Position numbers and translations under genes: made by a program. A stretch of DNA of 64,000 nt from Moraxellaceae bacterium (GTDB lineage Bacteria > Pseudomonadota > Gammaproteobacteria > Pseudomonadales > Moraxellaceae). The notes under the pieces are model-generated. The model worked only from the letters and a program-made list of their open reading frames with translations. It did not search any database and was not told the origin of the DNA. Location of the stretch: assembly GCA_020697295.1 (NCBI GenBank), contig JAJFBF010000043.1, positions 1 through 64,000 of the forward strand, read 5' to 3'. Shown here one piece after another: positions 1-8,109 of the stretch (positions within the stretch are counted from its first letter, which is position 1; every line of letters starts with the position of its first letter).

Positions 1-465
1 CTGCAGCGACTGGCCCGCGCACATGCGACGGCGCAGGGGGCGGCGGGAGCTGAAGCCCGCGACCGGATTCGTCGCCTGCAGGGCGTCCTGCACTGGAATA
101 TCCGCACCGGCTATGACCAGCGCCTGACCGACGCCTGGGTTCATCTGCGCGAGCTGGATGCCGATGTCGCCCGGCTGCAGGCGCTCTACGCCGGCTATGT
201 GCGCACCCGCCAGGCCGCCACTCACAGCTATCAGGGCTATGACGCCCGCATTGGCCAGGCGCGCACCCGTATCAGTGCGGCGCGCGAGAACGTGGCCGGC
301 CTGCTGGCGCGGCAGGGGAAAATGCTGGAGACCCTGGCCATCAATGAACTCGAGCAGCGCCGCGGTCGACTGGAGGAGCATCAGGTCAAGGCCCGCTTCG
401 CCATGGCGGAAAGCTACGACCGCGCCCTCAAGGCGCAGCAGTCGGCGGAGGTCCGGGCCAAATGA
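1..465 (+). CDS. coiled-coil protein of Tol/Agl-like operon A, 3' end only
   Basis: The frame is open from base 1 to a TGA at 463-465, so 154 C-terminal residues of a longer protein are visible. They are rich in Arg, Ala, Glu and Leu and look like a helical coiled coil, with no membrane segment. The gene overlaps the next one as ATGA. The same position in operon B (62709-64000) holds a TPR/coiled-coil protein whose C-terminus has a similar helical pattern and also overlaps a giant TPR lipoprotein gene as ATGA, so I read the two as paralogues. By position it is probably a periplasmic scaffold of the trans-envelope complex. The start lies outside the window. Confidence 0.75.
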   Translation: MQRLARAHATAQGAAGAEARDRIRRLQGVLHWNIRTGYDQRLTDAWVHLRELDADVARLQALYAGYVRTRQAATHSYQGYDARIGQARTRISAARENVAGLLARQGKMLETLAINELEQRRGRLEEHQVKARFAMAESYDRALKAQQSAEVRAK

Positions 466-3400
466 AACTGCATCGGCTATCCGTGCTGGGCAGCAGCCTG
501 CTGCTGGCCTCCTGTGCCGCCACCGTGGACCGCGGCACCATCGCGCAGCTTCGCCATGAAAAAATCGAGCTGGCCGACGAAAATATCGAGGGCGGCATCG
601 AGAAGGCGATGCGGGGCTACCAGAAATTCCTGGAGGACACCCCGGACTCGGCCATGACGCCGGAGGCCCTGCGTCGCCTCGCTGACCTCAAGATCGAGAA
701 GGAATACGGCCTGCGCGAAAGCGCAGCGCGGACATCACGCCCGAACGCGGCGACGGCCTCCCCGGCGGCAGCCGGAGTGGCGGTGGCGGCGGTGCCCGTC
801 ATCGGGCCCAGATCTGCTGGCGCGCTGCCGGTGGCCGCACCAGGTCCAATTGCAGGAGCGGTTGTGGCGAAGGCCGCCACTGTTGCGTCGCTTCCGCCCG
901 CCAAGGGCGCTGCCGGCTCGGGCGCCGCAGCGCTGGTGGCTGGCAGGCAGGAATCGCAAAAGGACTTCGAGCGTCGCGCCGCTGCGGCCGATGCCGTGGC
1001 CGCGGAAGAGGGCGGCGACCTGCATAACGCCGGCGCCCTGGAAGCGCTGGCGCTCTACCAGCAGCTGCTGGACAAATACCCGAACTATGCGCGTAACGAC
1101 CAGGTGCTCTACCAGATGTCACGCGCGCACGAGGAGCTGGGCAATGTCGATGCGGCGATGGAGGTCATGAACCGCATCGTCCGCGATTACCCGGCGTCCC
1201 GCTACAGTGATGAAATCCAGTTCCGCCGCGGCGAGTACTACTTTACCCGGCGCAAATTCCTCGAGGCCGAGAAGGCCTACCTGGCCATCGTCAAGATGGG
1301 CGAGGGTTCTTCCTACCATGAGCTCGCGCTCTACAAGCTCGGCTGGACCTTCTACAAGCAGGAAATGCACGAGGAGGCGCTGGACCAGTTTGTCGCCCTG
1401 CTGGATTTCAAGACCCGTCACGGCTTCGATCTCGATAAGGCCCGGGACGATTTCGAGCGCAAGCGCGTGGAGGATACCTATCGCGTCATCAGCCTCGGCT
1501 TCTCCGCCCTCGGGGGCGCCGATGCCGTGCTCGCCTACTTTGATCGCAAGGGCAAGCGCGCCTATGAGGTCAATATTTATCGCAACCTGGCCGAGCACTA
1601 CCTGGAGAAGCGCCGCTATGCCGACGCGGTGGCCTCCTACAAGGCTTTTGTGTCGCGCAATCCCTATCATCCGGTGGCGCCGCACTTTGACATGCGGGTC
1701 ATCGAGGTCTGGAAACAGGGCGGCTTTCCGCAGCTGGTCATCGATGCCAACAAGGAATTCGCCACCCGCTACGGCCTGAAGTCGGCGTACTGGACGCATT
1801 TTGCCGTGACCGACTATCCGGAGGTGGTGGGCTACCTCAAGGGCAACCTCCGGGAACTGGCCAACCACTTCCATGCGCTCTACCAGGAAAAGCAGCTGCA
1901 GAAGGACCAGGCGCAGAATTTCCGGGAAGCCCGGCACTGGTATGGCGAGTTTCTGGATTCCTTCCCCAAGGAGCCGGAATCGCCCGGCATCAACTACCAG
2001 ATGGCCGACTTGCTGCTGGAGCACCGCGCCTTTGCCGAAGCGGCGCAGCAGTACGAGCGCACCGCCTACGACTACCCCGTGCATGACAAGGCCGCGGCCG
2101 CGGGCTTTGCCGCGGTCTATGCCCACCGCCAGCACCTGGCGCAGGCCGAGGCAAAGACGCAGGACGCGGTGCGCCAGTCCGTCATCCGCAGTTCGCTGCG
2201 CTTTGCCGACACTTATCCGCAGCACGAGAAGGCAGTGCTGGTGCTGGGCGGCGCCCTCGAGGATATCTACGGCATGAAGGACTATGCCTTCGCCGTGACG
2301 ACGGGACGCCAGCTACTGGCGAAATTCCCGGCGGCGGCACCGGCGCAGCGGCGCGCGGCCTGGCTGGTGGTGGCGCACTCGTCCTATGAGTTGCAGCAGT
2401 ATCGCGATGCCGAGGAGGGCTATGTCAGCGTGTTGCAGCTGACCGAGGCCGCCGATGCCTCGCGTGCCGCCCTGACCGAAAACCTGGCAGCCTCCATTTA
2501 CAAGCAGGGCGAGCAGTCCAATGCCATCCCCGACTACGAGGCGGCGGCCGGGCACTTCCTGCGCGTGGGTCAGGCGGCGCCGGCCGCGAAGATCCGCGTC
2601 AATGCCGACTATGACGCCGCCACCGCGCTGATCCAGCTCAAGGCCTGGGGACGGGCGGCCGACGTGCTGCTCGCCTTCCGCCAGGTCCATGCCGGTCATG
2701 CCCTGCAGCCGGAAGTGACCAAAAAAATTGCCTACGTCTTCCAGGAGGACGGCAAGCTGGCGCTGGCGGCGGCGGAATACGAGCGCATCGAGACCGAGAG
2801 CAAGGATGAGGGCGTGCGCCGCGAGGCCCTGCTGCTCGCCGCCGACCTGTACCTGAAGGCGGCCAGCCAGGACAAGGCCTTGCTGGTGTTCCGCCGCTTC
2901 ATCGGCTATTTCCCGAAGCCGCTGGAGCCGGCCCTGGAGACGCGCCAGCGTGTGGCCGACCTCCTCAAGGGGCGCAACGAGCGCGAGGCCTGGTTCAAGG
3001 AATTGCGCCAGATCGTCGAGGCCGATGCCGCCGGCGGCGCCGGCCGCACCGAGCGCACCCGTTACCTGGGCGCGAGCGCGGCGCTGCTGCTGACCGAGCC
3101 CATGTTTGCCCAGTACGTCGAGTTGCGCCTGACCCAGCCCTTTGACAAGAGCCTCAAGAAGAAGAAGGCGGCCATGAAGGCAGTGAACGATGCCTTCGGC
3201 AAGCTGGTGGCCTATGAGGTTGGCGATGTGACCGCCGCCGCGACCTATTACATTGCCGAAGCCTACTTCAACTTCAGCGACGCCCTGAAGACGTCGGAAC
3301 GTCCGAAGGGAATGGATGACCTGGAGAGCGAGCAGTACGAGGAGGCGCTGGACGAGCAGTCCTATCCCTTTGAAGAAAAAGCCATCCAGATCCACGAGAA

Positions 3401-3761
3401 GAACGTCGGCTTCATTGCCCTCGGTGTCTACAACCCCTGGATCGACAAGAGCCTTTCACGGCTGGCGACGCTGATGCCGGGTCGCTACGCCCGACCCGAG
3501 GCGAGCAGCGGCTATATCGCCACGCTCGTCGAGCCCGGCTATGGCGCACTGACCAATCCTCCGGTGCCGACGCCTGCTGCGGTGCCGCCAGAACTGGCGG
3601 AATCTCCCCCGGCGGCAGCGGAGGCTGAGGTGGAGGGGCCTGCCGAAGCCGCGCCGGCGCAAATGTCCGCCGCGCCGGTCGACAAGCTGCCGTCGATATC
3701 GGTGACCACGTTGGCGCCGGCCCAACCCGTGCTCTCGCGCCAGAAGCGTGCCGGTCACTGA
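462..3761 (+). CDS. giant TPR outer-membrane lipoprotein (operon A)
   Basis: 1099 aa. A lipoprotein signal is visible at the N-terminus: MKLHR, a hydrophobic stretch, then LLLASC with the lipidated Cys near residue 18. Ala rather than Asp follows the Cys, which predicts the outer membrane. An Ala/Pro-rich linker (about residues 95-160) leads to a long helical TPR array (about 180-950), and the C-terminus (about 1030-1099) is again Pro/Ala-rich and disordered. TPR lipoproteins of this kind act as periplasmic scaffolds beside TolQR/ExbBD-type motors. The start overlaps the upstream stop as ATGA. The paralogue in operon B (59785-62712) has 975 aa and shares the motif around ERPKG in the C-terminal third. 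The exact partner is inferred from synteny only. Confidence 0.85.
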   Translation: MKLHRLSVLGSSLLLASCAATVDRGTIAQLRHEKIELADENIEGGIEKAMRGYQKFLEDTPDSAMTPEALRRLADLKIEKEYGLRESAARTSRPNAATASPAAAGVAVAAVPVIGPRSAGALPVAAPGPIAGAVVAKAATVASLPPAKGAAGSGAAALVAGRQESQKDFERRAAAADAVAAEEGGDLHNAGALEALALYQQLLDKYPNYARNDQVLYQMSRAHEELGNVDAAMEVMNRIVRDYPASRYSDEIQFRRGEYYFTRRKFLEAEKAYLAIVKMGEGSSYHELALYKLGWTFYKQEMHEEALDQFVALLDFKTRHGFDLDKARDDFERKRVEDTYRVISLGFSALGGADAVLAYFDRKGKRAYEVNIYRNLAEHYLEKRRYADAVASYKAFVSRNPYHPVAPHFDMRVIEVWKQGGFPQLVIDANKEFATRYGLKSAYWTHFAVTDYPEVVGYLKGNLRELANHFHALYQEKQLQKDQAQNFREARHWYGEFLDSFPKEPESPGINYQMADLLLEHRAFAEAAQQYERTAYDYPVHDKAAAAGFAAVYAHRQHLAQAEAKTQDAVRQSVIRSSLRFADTYPQHEKAVLVLGGALEDIYGMKDYAFAVTTGRQLLAKFPAAAPAQRRAAWLVVAHSSYELQQYRDAEEGYVSVLQLTEAADASRAALTENLAASIYKQGEQSNAIPDYEAAAGHFLRVGQAAPAAKIRVNADYDAATALIQLKAWGRAADVLLAFRQVHAGHALQPEVTKKIAYVFQEDGKLALAAAEYERIETESKDEGVRREALLLAADLYLKAASQDKALLVFRRFIGYFPKPLEPALETRQRVADLLKGRNEREAWFKELRQIVEADAAGGAGRTERTRYLGASAALLLTEPMFAQYVELRLTQPFDKSLKKKKAAMKAVNDAFGKLVAYEVGDVTAAATYYIAEAYFNFSDALKTSERPKGMDDLESEQYEEALDEQSYPFEEKAIQIHEKNVGFIALGVYNPWIDKSLSRLATLMPGRYARPEASSGYIATLVEPGYGALTNPPVPTPAAVPPELAESPPAAAEAEVEGPAEAAPAQMSAAPVDKLPSISVTTLAPAQPVLSRQKRAGH

Positions 3762-3822
3762 GCCGCGACCAGTTTTTCCTCAAGACGGCGGGAGCGCAAT
3801 GACTCCCGCAAGGAGCTCACGC

Positions 3823-4431
3823 ATGAACAGTTCCCGGATCGCGGTGACGCCGGCAGGCGTGGCGATGGCGATGGTGCTGATGCTCACCGGTTGCGCCGGC
3901 CCGAATAGTCGCCCGCAACAGTCGATGCCTGCGGCGTCGCCCACGTTGTCGCCGCAGGTGATTGCCGAATTCGAATCTGCAATGAAATTCCTGGCTGAGG
4001 AAAATCACGAAAAGGCGATCGAGTTGCTGGAACGAGTGGCGAGCGTGTCACGGAACAACCCGGTTCCCTACATTAATCTGGCCATGGTGCATGCAAAGAC
4101 CGGCAACCTGGAAAAGGCCGAGCATCACTTCAAGCAGGCGCTGGCAATGGAGCCGGAAAATCCGGTGGCCATCAACGAATACGCACTGCTCCTGCGCCGA
4201 TCCGGGCGCTTTGCGGAAGCAAGATCGTTATATGAAGGAATTTTGAAGAAGCACCCGAACTACGCGCTGGCGCAGCGCAACCTGGGGGTGCTCTGTGATC
4301 TCTACCTGCGCGACTACGCCTGCGCCCTCAGGGGCTACGAGGCATGGAGCGCGGCAAATCCCGATGACAAGGCAGCACGGATATGGGTGGCGGACATGCA
4401 GAAGCGAACCGGATCGGAAGGACGGCCATGA
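3823..4431 (+). CDS. small TPR lipoprotein (operon A)
   Basis: 202 aa. I chose the ATG at 3823 because AAGGAG lies 8 bases upstream; an in-frame start at 3748 would add 25 residues before the signal peptide. Signal peptide ends in the lipobox LTGC, followed by Ala (outer-membrane sorting). About four TPR units follow, containing repeats such as NLAMVHAKTGNLEKAEHHF and YALLLRRSGRFAEARSLY. The end of the protein resembles the operon B counterpart at 58856-59776 (NLGVL-DLYL, YE, then a final -W-DMQKRTG versus -WIVDLQKRTG). Probable periplasmic adaptor between the giant lipoprotein and the motor. It overlaps the next gene as ATGA. Confidence 0.85.
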   Translation: MNSSRIAVTPAGVAMAMVLMLTGCAGPNSRPQQSMPAASPTLSPQVIAEFESAMKFLAEENHEKAIELLERVASVSRNNPVPYINLAMVHAKTGNLEKAEHHFKQALAMEPENPVAINEYALLLRRSGRFAEARSLYEGILKKHPNYALAQRNLGVLCDLYLRDYACALRGYEAWSAANPDDKAARIWVADMQKRTGSEGRP

Positions 4432-4706
4432 GGATCAGGTGCATGACGGTGGGCTTGCTGGGGCTGTTGGCCAGCGCCGGCGCCATCGCGGCGGCGGAGG
4501 AGGGCGACCCGAAAATGGTGTCGGGCATGTCCATCCTGGGCAACAACGAGACCCCCAAGTCACTCTATATCGTGCCCTGGAAGACTTCGGAAATCGCCTC
4601 GGAAACCGAGCTCGACTCCAGCCTGGACGAGAAACTGGTGCCAGTGGACAAGCCGGTCTTCATGCGCGAACTGGATTTCTACCGGATCAGCAGCGCTGGT
4701 CAATGA
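4428..4706 (+). CDS. small exported VPWK-motif protein (operon A)
   Basis: 92 aa. The ATG at 4428 overlaps the stop of the preceding gene. A cleavable signal peptide covers about residues 1-22 (cut near AIAAAEEG). The mature part is short, acidic and carries the motif YIVPWK. The operon B protein in the same slot (58536-58859) has NVVPWK at the equivalent place, followed in both by a -P(V/L)D- segment, so the two are diverged paralogues. I recognise no named domain. Position between the TPR lipoproteins and the ExbB-like gene suggests a periplasmic component specific to this type of machine. Confidence 0.75.
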   Translation: MRIRCMTVGLLGLLASAGAIAAAEEGDPKMVSGMSILGNNETPKSLYIVPWKTSEIASETELDSSLDEKLVPVDKPVFMRELDFYRISSAGQ

Positions 4707-4735
4707 CACTCAACTGGTGATGCGAGGAAACGTTA

Positions 4736-5389
4736 GTGGACAGCCTGAATTATATCGTCAAGTTCTTTTTAGAGGGCGGCTTCTGGATGTATCCCATCCT
4801 GCTGGTCGGGGTCTTGGGGGCAGCCTTTGCCGTGGAGCGCTATATCAAGCTCCGGCTGCTGGAGCGCGATAACCGGCGCATGTGGGAGCGTGTGCATCCG
4901 GTACTCGCCGAGGGCAGATTTGACGACGCCCGGGAAATGGTCGCCAACGACAAATCTGCCGTTTCGGAGCTGCTGGTCATGGGCCTGGAGGCCCAGGGCT
5001 CGGTGCGTCGCCGTGACGACATCGAGATCGCGATGGAAGAGGCGATGATGGAGATCGTGCCGCAGCTGGAGGCGCGCACTGTCTATATCGCGCTGTTCGC
5101 CAATATCGCCACGCTGCTCGGGCTGCTCGGCACCATCGTCGGCCTGATTGCCGCCTTCGAGGCGGTGGCCCACGCCAATCCGGCCGAAAAAGCCGCGCTG
5201 CTGTCCTCGTCCATCGCGGTCGCCATGAATACCACGGCTTTCGGTCTCATGGTGGCGATCCCCCTGCTGGTCAGCTACGTGTACATCGGCGCCCGCTCCG
5301 GATCCATTGCCGGCAGCCTGGAGATGATTTCGGTGAAGACACTGAAGTACATCAGCAACCTGTCCAAGCGTAACCACCAGATGACCTGA
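4736..5389 (+). CDS. MotA/TolQ/ExbB-family proton channel subunit (operon A)
   Basis: 217 aa. Start is GTG at 4736 with GAGGAAA about 8 bases upstream. Three membrane segments are visible: about residues 14-34 (after GGFWMYP), about 110-150 with the family core NIATLLGLLGTIVGL, and about 160-185 with MNTTAFGLMVAIPLL. The latter two are the conserved pore helices of TolQ/ExbB/AglR, which use the proton motive force with an ExbD/TolR partner. It is followed 2 bases later by ExbD-1. The operon B homologue (57765-58418) has exactly the same length. Inner-membrane stator of a trans-envelope motor; the Tol, Exb or Agl type cannot be settled by sequence reading alone. Confidence 0.95.
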   Translation: MDSLNYIVKFFLEGGFWMYPILLVGVLGAAFAVERYIKLRLLERDNRRMWERVHPVLAEGRFDDAREMVANDKSAVSELLVMGLEAQGSVRRRDDIEIAMEEAMMEIVPQLEARTVYIALFANIATLLGLLGTIVGLIAAFEAVAHANPAEKAALLSSSIAVAMNTTAFGLMVAIPLLVSYVYIGARSGSIAGSLEMISVKTLKYISNLSKRNHQMT

Positions 5390-5391
5390 GC

Positions 5392-5871
5392 ATGGCCCGC
5401 AAACTCCACTACAAGAAGGAAAGCCCCCAGATCGAGCTGGACGTCACCACCTTCCTGAACCTGATGGTGGTGCTGATTCCCTTCCTGCTCGCCACGGCGG
5501 TGTTTTCCCAGGTCAACATCCAGGAGCTCAACCTGCCCACGCAGGCGGCCGGTGGGGCGGTGCCCGACACACCGGTGGTGACCATCGAGGTCATGGTGCG
5601 CAAGTCGGGACTGGAGATCGGCGATGGCAAGCGCATTACCAATACCCTGCCGCGCCAGGACGGCAAGCTCGACCTGGCGGGCCTGTCCACGCAGCTGCGC
5701 GACCTCAAGGCCACGCACCCGGAAAAGAATGATGCGACCGTGCTGCTGGAGCCGGACATCGAGTACAACGACATGATCGCCGTCATGGATGCCGTCAAGG
5801 TCTACAAGCCAAAGGCGGCCAGCGAGATGGTGGTGCTCTTTCCGGAAATCTCCATCGGGGATACGCCATGA
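5392..5871 (+). CDS. ExbD/TolR family protein 1 (operon A), Asn at the proton site
   Basis: 159 aa. Short basic cytoplasmic N-terminus, one membrane helix at about residues 17-40, then a periplasmic domain. The helix starts ELDVTTFLNLMVVLIPF. Aligned to E. coli ExbD (EINVTPFIDVMLVL), the protonatable Asp25 is replaced by Asn (codon AAC). The operon B protein in the same slot (57224-57730) has the same substitution. ExbD-2 next door keeps Asp, so the pair may form a heterodimer with one active carboxylate. It overlaps ExbD-2 by 4 bases (ATGA). Confidence 0.92.
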   Translation: MARKLHYKKESPQIELDVTTFLNLMVVLIPFLLATAVFSQVNIQELNLPTQAAGGAVPDTPVVTIEVMVRKSGLEIGDGKRITNTLPRQDGKLDLAGLSTQLRDLKATHPEKNDATVLLEPDIEYNDMIAVMDAVKVYKPKAASEMVVLFPEISIGDTP

Positions 5872-6353
5872 AGAACACCCGCCGCATGAAGCGCCTGGCG
5901 CATATGAACCGCCGCCAGGTCACCTCGCTGAGCCTGACCTCGCTGATGGATATTTTCACCATCCTGTTGCTGTACCTGCTGGTGAACCAGTCGGCTGGCA
6001 CGGTGCTGGAGCCGCCCAAGAACATCAAGCTGCCCCAATCCATCGTCGAGACCAAGCCGCGTGAAACCCTGGTGGTCATGGTCAGCAATGACGACGTGCT
6101 GGTGCAGGGTGAGCGCGTGGCGACGATGGCCGAGGTGATGGCCAGCCCTGATGACGTGATCGAGGCCATCCGTGACCGCATGATCCAGGTGCGCGAGAGC
6201 GCGGTCGGCCTGGCGACGCAGTCAGAGGGCCAGGATGCCGAGGTCACCGTGATGGCAAACCAGAAGGTGCATTTTCGCGCCATGAAACGCGTGATGACGT
6301 CCTGCACGGCCGCCGGCTTTACCAAGATTTCGCTGGCGGTCAACCAGAAATGA
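5868..6353 (+). CDS. ExbD/TolR family protein 2 (operon A), Asp retained
   Basis: 161 aa. Basic N-terminus, one membrane helix at about residues 22-45 reading LSLTSLMDIFTILLLYLLV, then a periplasmic domain. Asp in SLMD aligns with the proton-carrying Asp of ExbD/TolR. The periplasmic part ends with a region (MKRVMTSCTAAGFTKISLAV) like that of the operon B homologue (IMATCSASDYSKISFAV), a typical TolR/ExbD dimer-domain ending. Translationally coupled to ExbD-1 by ATGA. Expected to supply the proton path for the ExbB-like channel encoded upstream. Confidence 0.93.
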   Translation: MKNTRRMKRLAHMNRRQVTSLSLTSLMDIFTILLLYLLVNQSAGTVLEPPKNIKLPQSIVETKPRETLVVMVSNDDVLVQGERVATMAEVMASPDDVIEAIRDRMIQVRESAVGLATQSEGQDAEVTVMANQKVHFRAMKRVMTSCTAAGFTKISLAVNQK

Positions 6354-6374
6354 CGACAAGGCTGGAATGACTCC

Positions 6375-7793
6375 GTGACTACTTCATTCGCACAGCGTCA
6401 GCAGGTACTGGCCGAGAAGATTGCCCGCGGTCAGATGGAAGCTGACGCGCTCGACGCCCGCTGCCGTGAGCTCGACAGCCAGATCCTGGCCCTGTCGGAC
6501 GAGCGCCGGCAGTACCAGTTGCTGCAGGCCGCCTGTGATGCCCTCGAGCAGATGCAGGCGCTGGGCGTGGCGTCGCTGTTCTGGGGCGAGGCGGTGCCGG
6601 TGCGCGGTCAGGAGGCGTTGCTGCGGCGTGGGCGTGGCGCCTTTGAGGCTTTCAGCCACACGCTGCTCGGGCTGGAGCAATCGCGGGCGGGCCTGCTGGG
6701 CGAGCTTGTCCGGCAGCGCGCACTGGTCGGTGATCTCGAGTTCGAGCTGGCGGATGTACGCCAGGCCGAGGAGGACGTGAAATTCGAGTTCGCCATCGAA
6801 CGCGAAAATGTGCCGCATGCCTTCCGCGAGGCGGTAATGCCTTGGTCCAGCCGCGAAGAGGACGAGCGGCGTCTGCGCAAGGTGCTGAGGCTGGCCCTGT
6901 TGTGCATGCTGGTGATTGGCATCACGCCGCAGTTGTGGAAGCTGCCGCCGGTGGATCGCAACAAGCCGGTGGAAATTCCCGATCGCCTGGTGCAGATGGT
7001 CAAGAAGCAGGTGCCACCCAAGCCGGTAGAAAAGCCGCGCGAAATCAAGCGGGAAAAGCCGGAAGACGTCCGCACGGCGAAGAAGGAGGAAATCCAGCCG
7101 CGCCCGCAGGAAAAGGCGGTTCCGGCGCAGGTTCAGCAGGCACGCGCCCGTGCGGAGTCCAAGGGCGTACTCGCGTTCAAGGACAGTTTCACGGACCTGA
7201 TTGACGAAGGCATGCCCTCGCAACTGGGCGCCGATGCGCGCATCAGCAATGCCGGCCGCGTCTCCGGTGGGGCCCCGGGCCACGGAGCTGCCGGTACGCG
7301 TTCCCTGATCGTATCCCAGGCGGGCGGTGGCAGCGGCGGGATCGCGAATGCCGCCGTCAGCCGTGGCGGTGTCGGCAGTGGCGGCGGCGGAGCCGGTGGC
7401 GCCATAGCCGGCAGCGGCCTGCAGACGACACGTGCGCAAAGCGCCATCGGCAGTAACCTCAAGGAAGCGGGACGTCCGCTCAGCAAGGGTGTCGGGCCGT
7501 CCCGCACCGACGAGGAAATCCAGATTGTGTTCGATCGCTACAAGGCCGCGCTCTACCGCATCTATAATCGTGAGCTGCGCAACGATCCGACGCTTCGCGG
7601 CAAGATGGTGCTGGCGCTCACGATCGAGCCGGATGGCCGGGTCTCGGCCTGCCGGGTCCAGTCCACCGACATGAACTCACCGGCGCTTTCCGCGGATATC
7701 GTCGAGCGCGTACTCAAGTTCAGCTTCGGCGCCAAGGAGGGCGTTCCTACCACGAAGATTCTTTATCCCATTGATTTCCTGCCAGCCTCCTGA
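6375..7793 (+). CDS. TonB-like protein with N-terminal coiled coil and AgmX/PglI-like C-terminus (operon A)
   Basis: 472 aa, GTG start at 6375. Residues 1-165 are charged and heptad-like (cytoplasmic coiled coil). One membrane helix follows at about 175-192 (LALLCMLVIGITP), then a Pro/Lys/Glu-rich periplasmic stretch (about 200-260), a Gly/Ser/Ala-rich linker (about 290-350), and a C-terminal domain (about 365-472) with YKAALYRIYNRELRNDP and the pattern G-MVLALTIEPDGRV. This ending is the TonB-like domain annotated as AgmX/PglI C-terminal. The role is probably to transmit motor force across the periplasm. The operon B homologue lacks the coiled-coil extension and begins directly with a short tail before the helix. 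Confidence 0.88.
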   Translation: MTTSFAQRQQVLAEKIARGQMEADALDARCRELDSQILALSDERRQYQLLQAACDALEQMQALGVASLFWGEAVPVRGQEALLRRGRGAFEAFSHTLLGLEQSRAGLLGELVRQRALVGDLEFELADVRQAEEDVKFEFAIERENVPHAFREAVMPWSSREEDERRLRKVLRLALLCMLVIGITPQLWKLPPVDRNKPVEIPDRLVQMVKKQVPPKPVEKPREIKREKPEDVRTAKKEEIQPRPQEKAVPAQVQQARARAESKGVLAFKDSFTDLIDEGMPSQLGADARISNAGRVSGGAPGHGAAGTRSLIVSQAGGGSGGIANAAVSRGGVGSGGGGAGGAIAGSGLQTTRAQSAIGSNLKEAGRPLSKGVGPSRTDEEIQIVFDRYKAALYRIYNRELRNDPTLRGKMVLALTIEPDGRVSACRVQSTDMNSPALSADIVERVLKFSFGAKEGVPTTKILYPIDFLPAS

Positions 7794-7907
7794 TGTCCGC
7801 CGGTATCACCATTGCCAGGGAAGTTGATGGTGTGTTTTGAGGGTGGTTGGACCTTCCGCTTTGGCCTATCGGGGCATGATGCTCCTCGCGCCCTCCAGTC
7901 CAGTATT

Positions 7908-7943
7908 TTCTCGTCTCGTCTCGTCTCGTCTCGTCTCGTCTCG
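7908..7943. repeat. pentanucleotide tandem repeat (TCGTC)n
   Basis: Six perfect TCGTC units run from 7911 to 7940, with partial units on both sides giving about seven. The tract lies about 320 bases before the start of the giant DUF11 surface-protein gene. Short repeats of this kind gain and lose units by polymerase slippage. Confidence 0.95.
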
Positions 7944-8094
7944 GCGCCTGCGGCTTCGGTTGTGGCTGCGCGCCGCGTGAGCGCCACAGGTGAATTTGCG
8001 GCTGCGGGCCTGGAATTTTTGCCATTCAGGCTAATGGTGAGCTTTGGCGCAGTCTTTTTCACGAGCGGCCATCCATTACCTCTTCTGGAAATAT

Positions 8095-8109
8095 GCATTC
8101 GGTGAATGC
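8095..8109. promoter_or_regulatory. inverted repeat, possible operator
   Basis: GCATTC-GGT-GAATGC is a perfect 6-base inverted repeat. The same half-site recurs as GCATTC at about 8159 and GAATGC at about 8188, upstream of the DUF11 gene. Operator function is inferred only. Confidence 0.3.

Noticed and set aside
7812..8105. 97-aa ORF through the TCGTC tract
   Set aside because: No ribosome site, low-complexity translation, frame depends on the repeat count.
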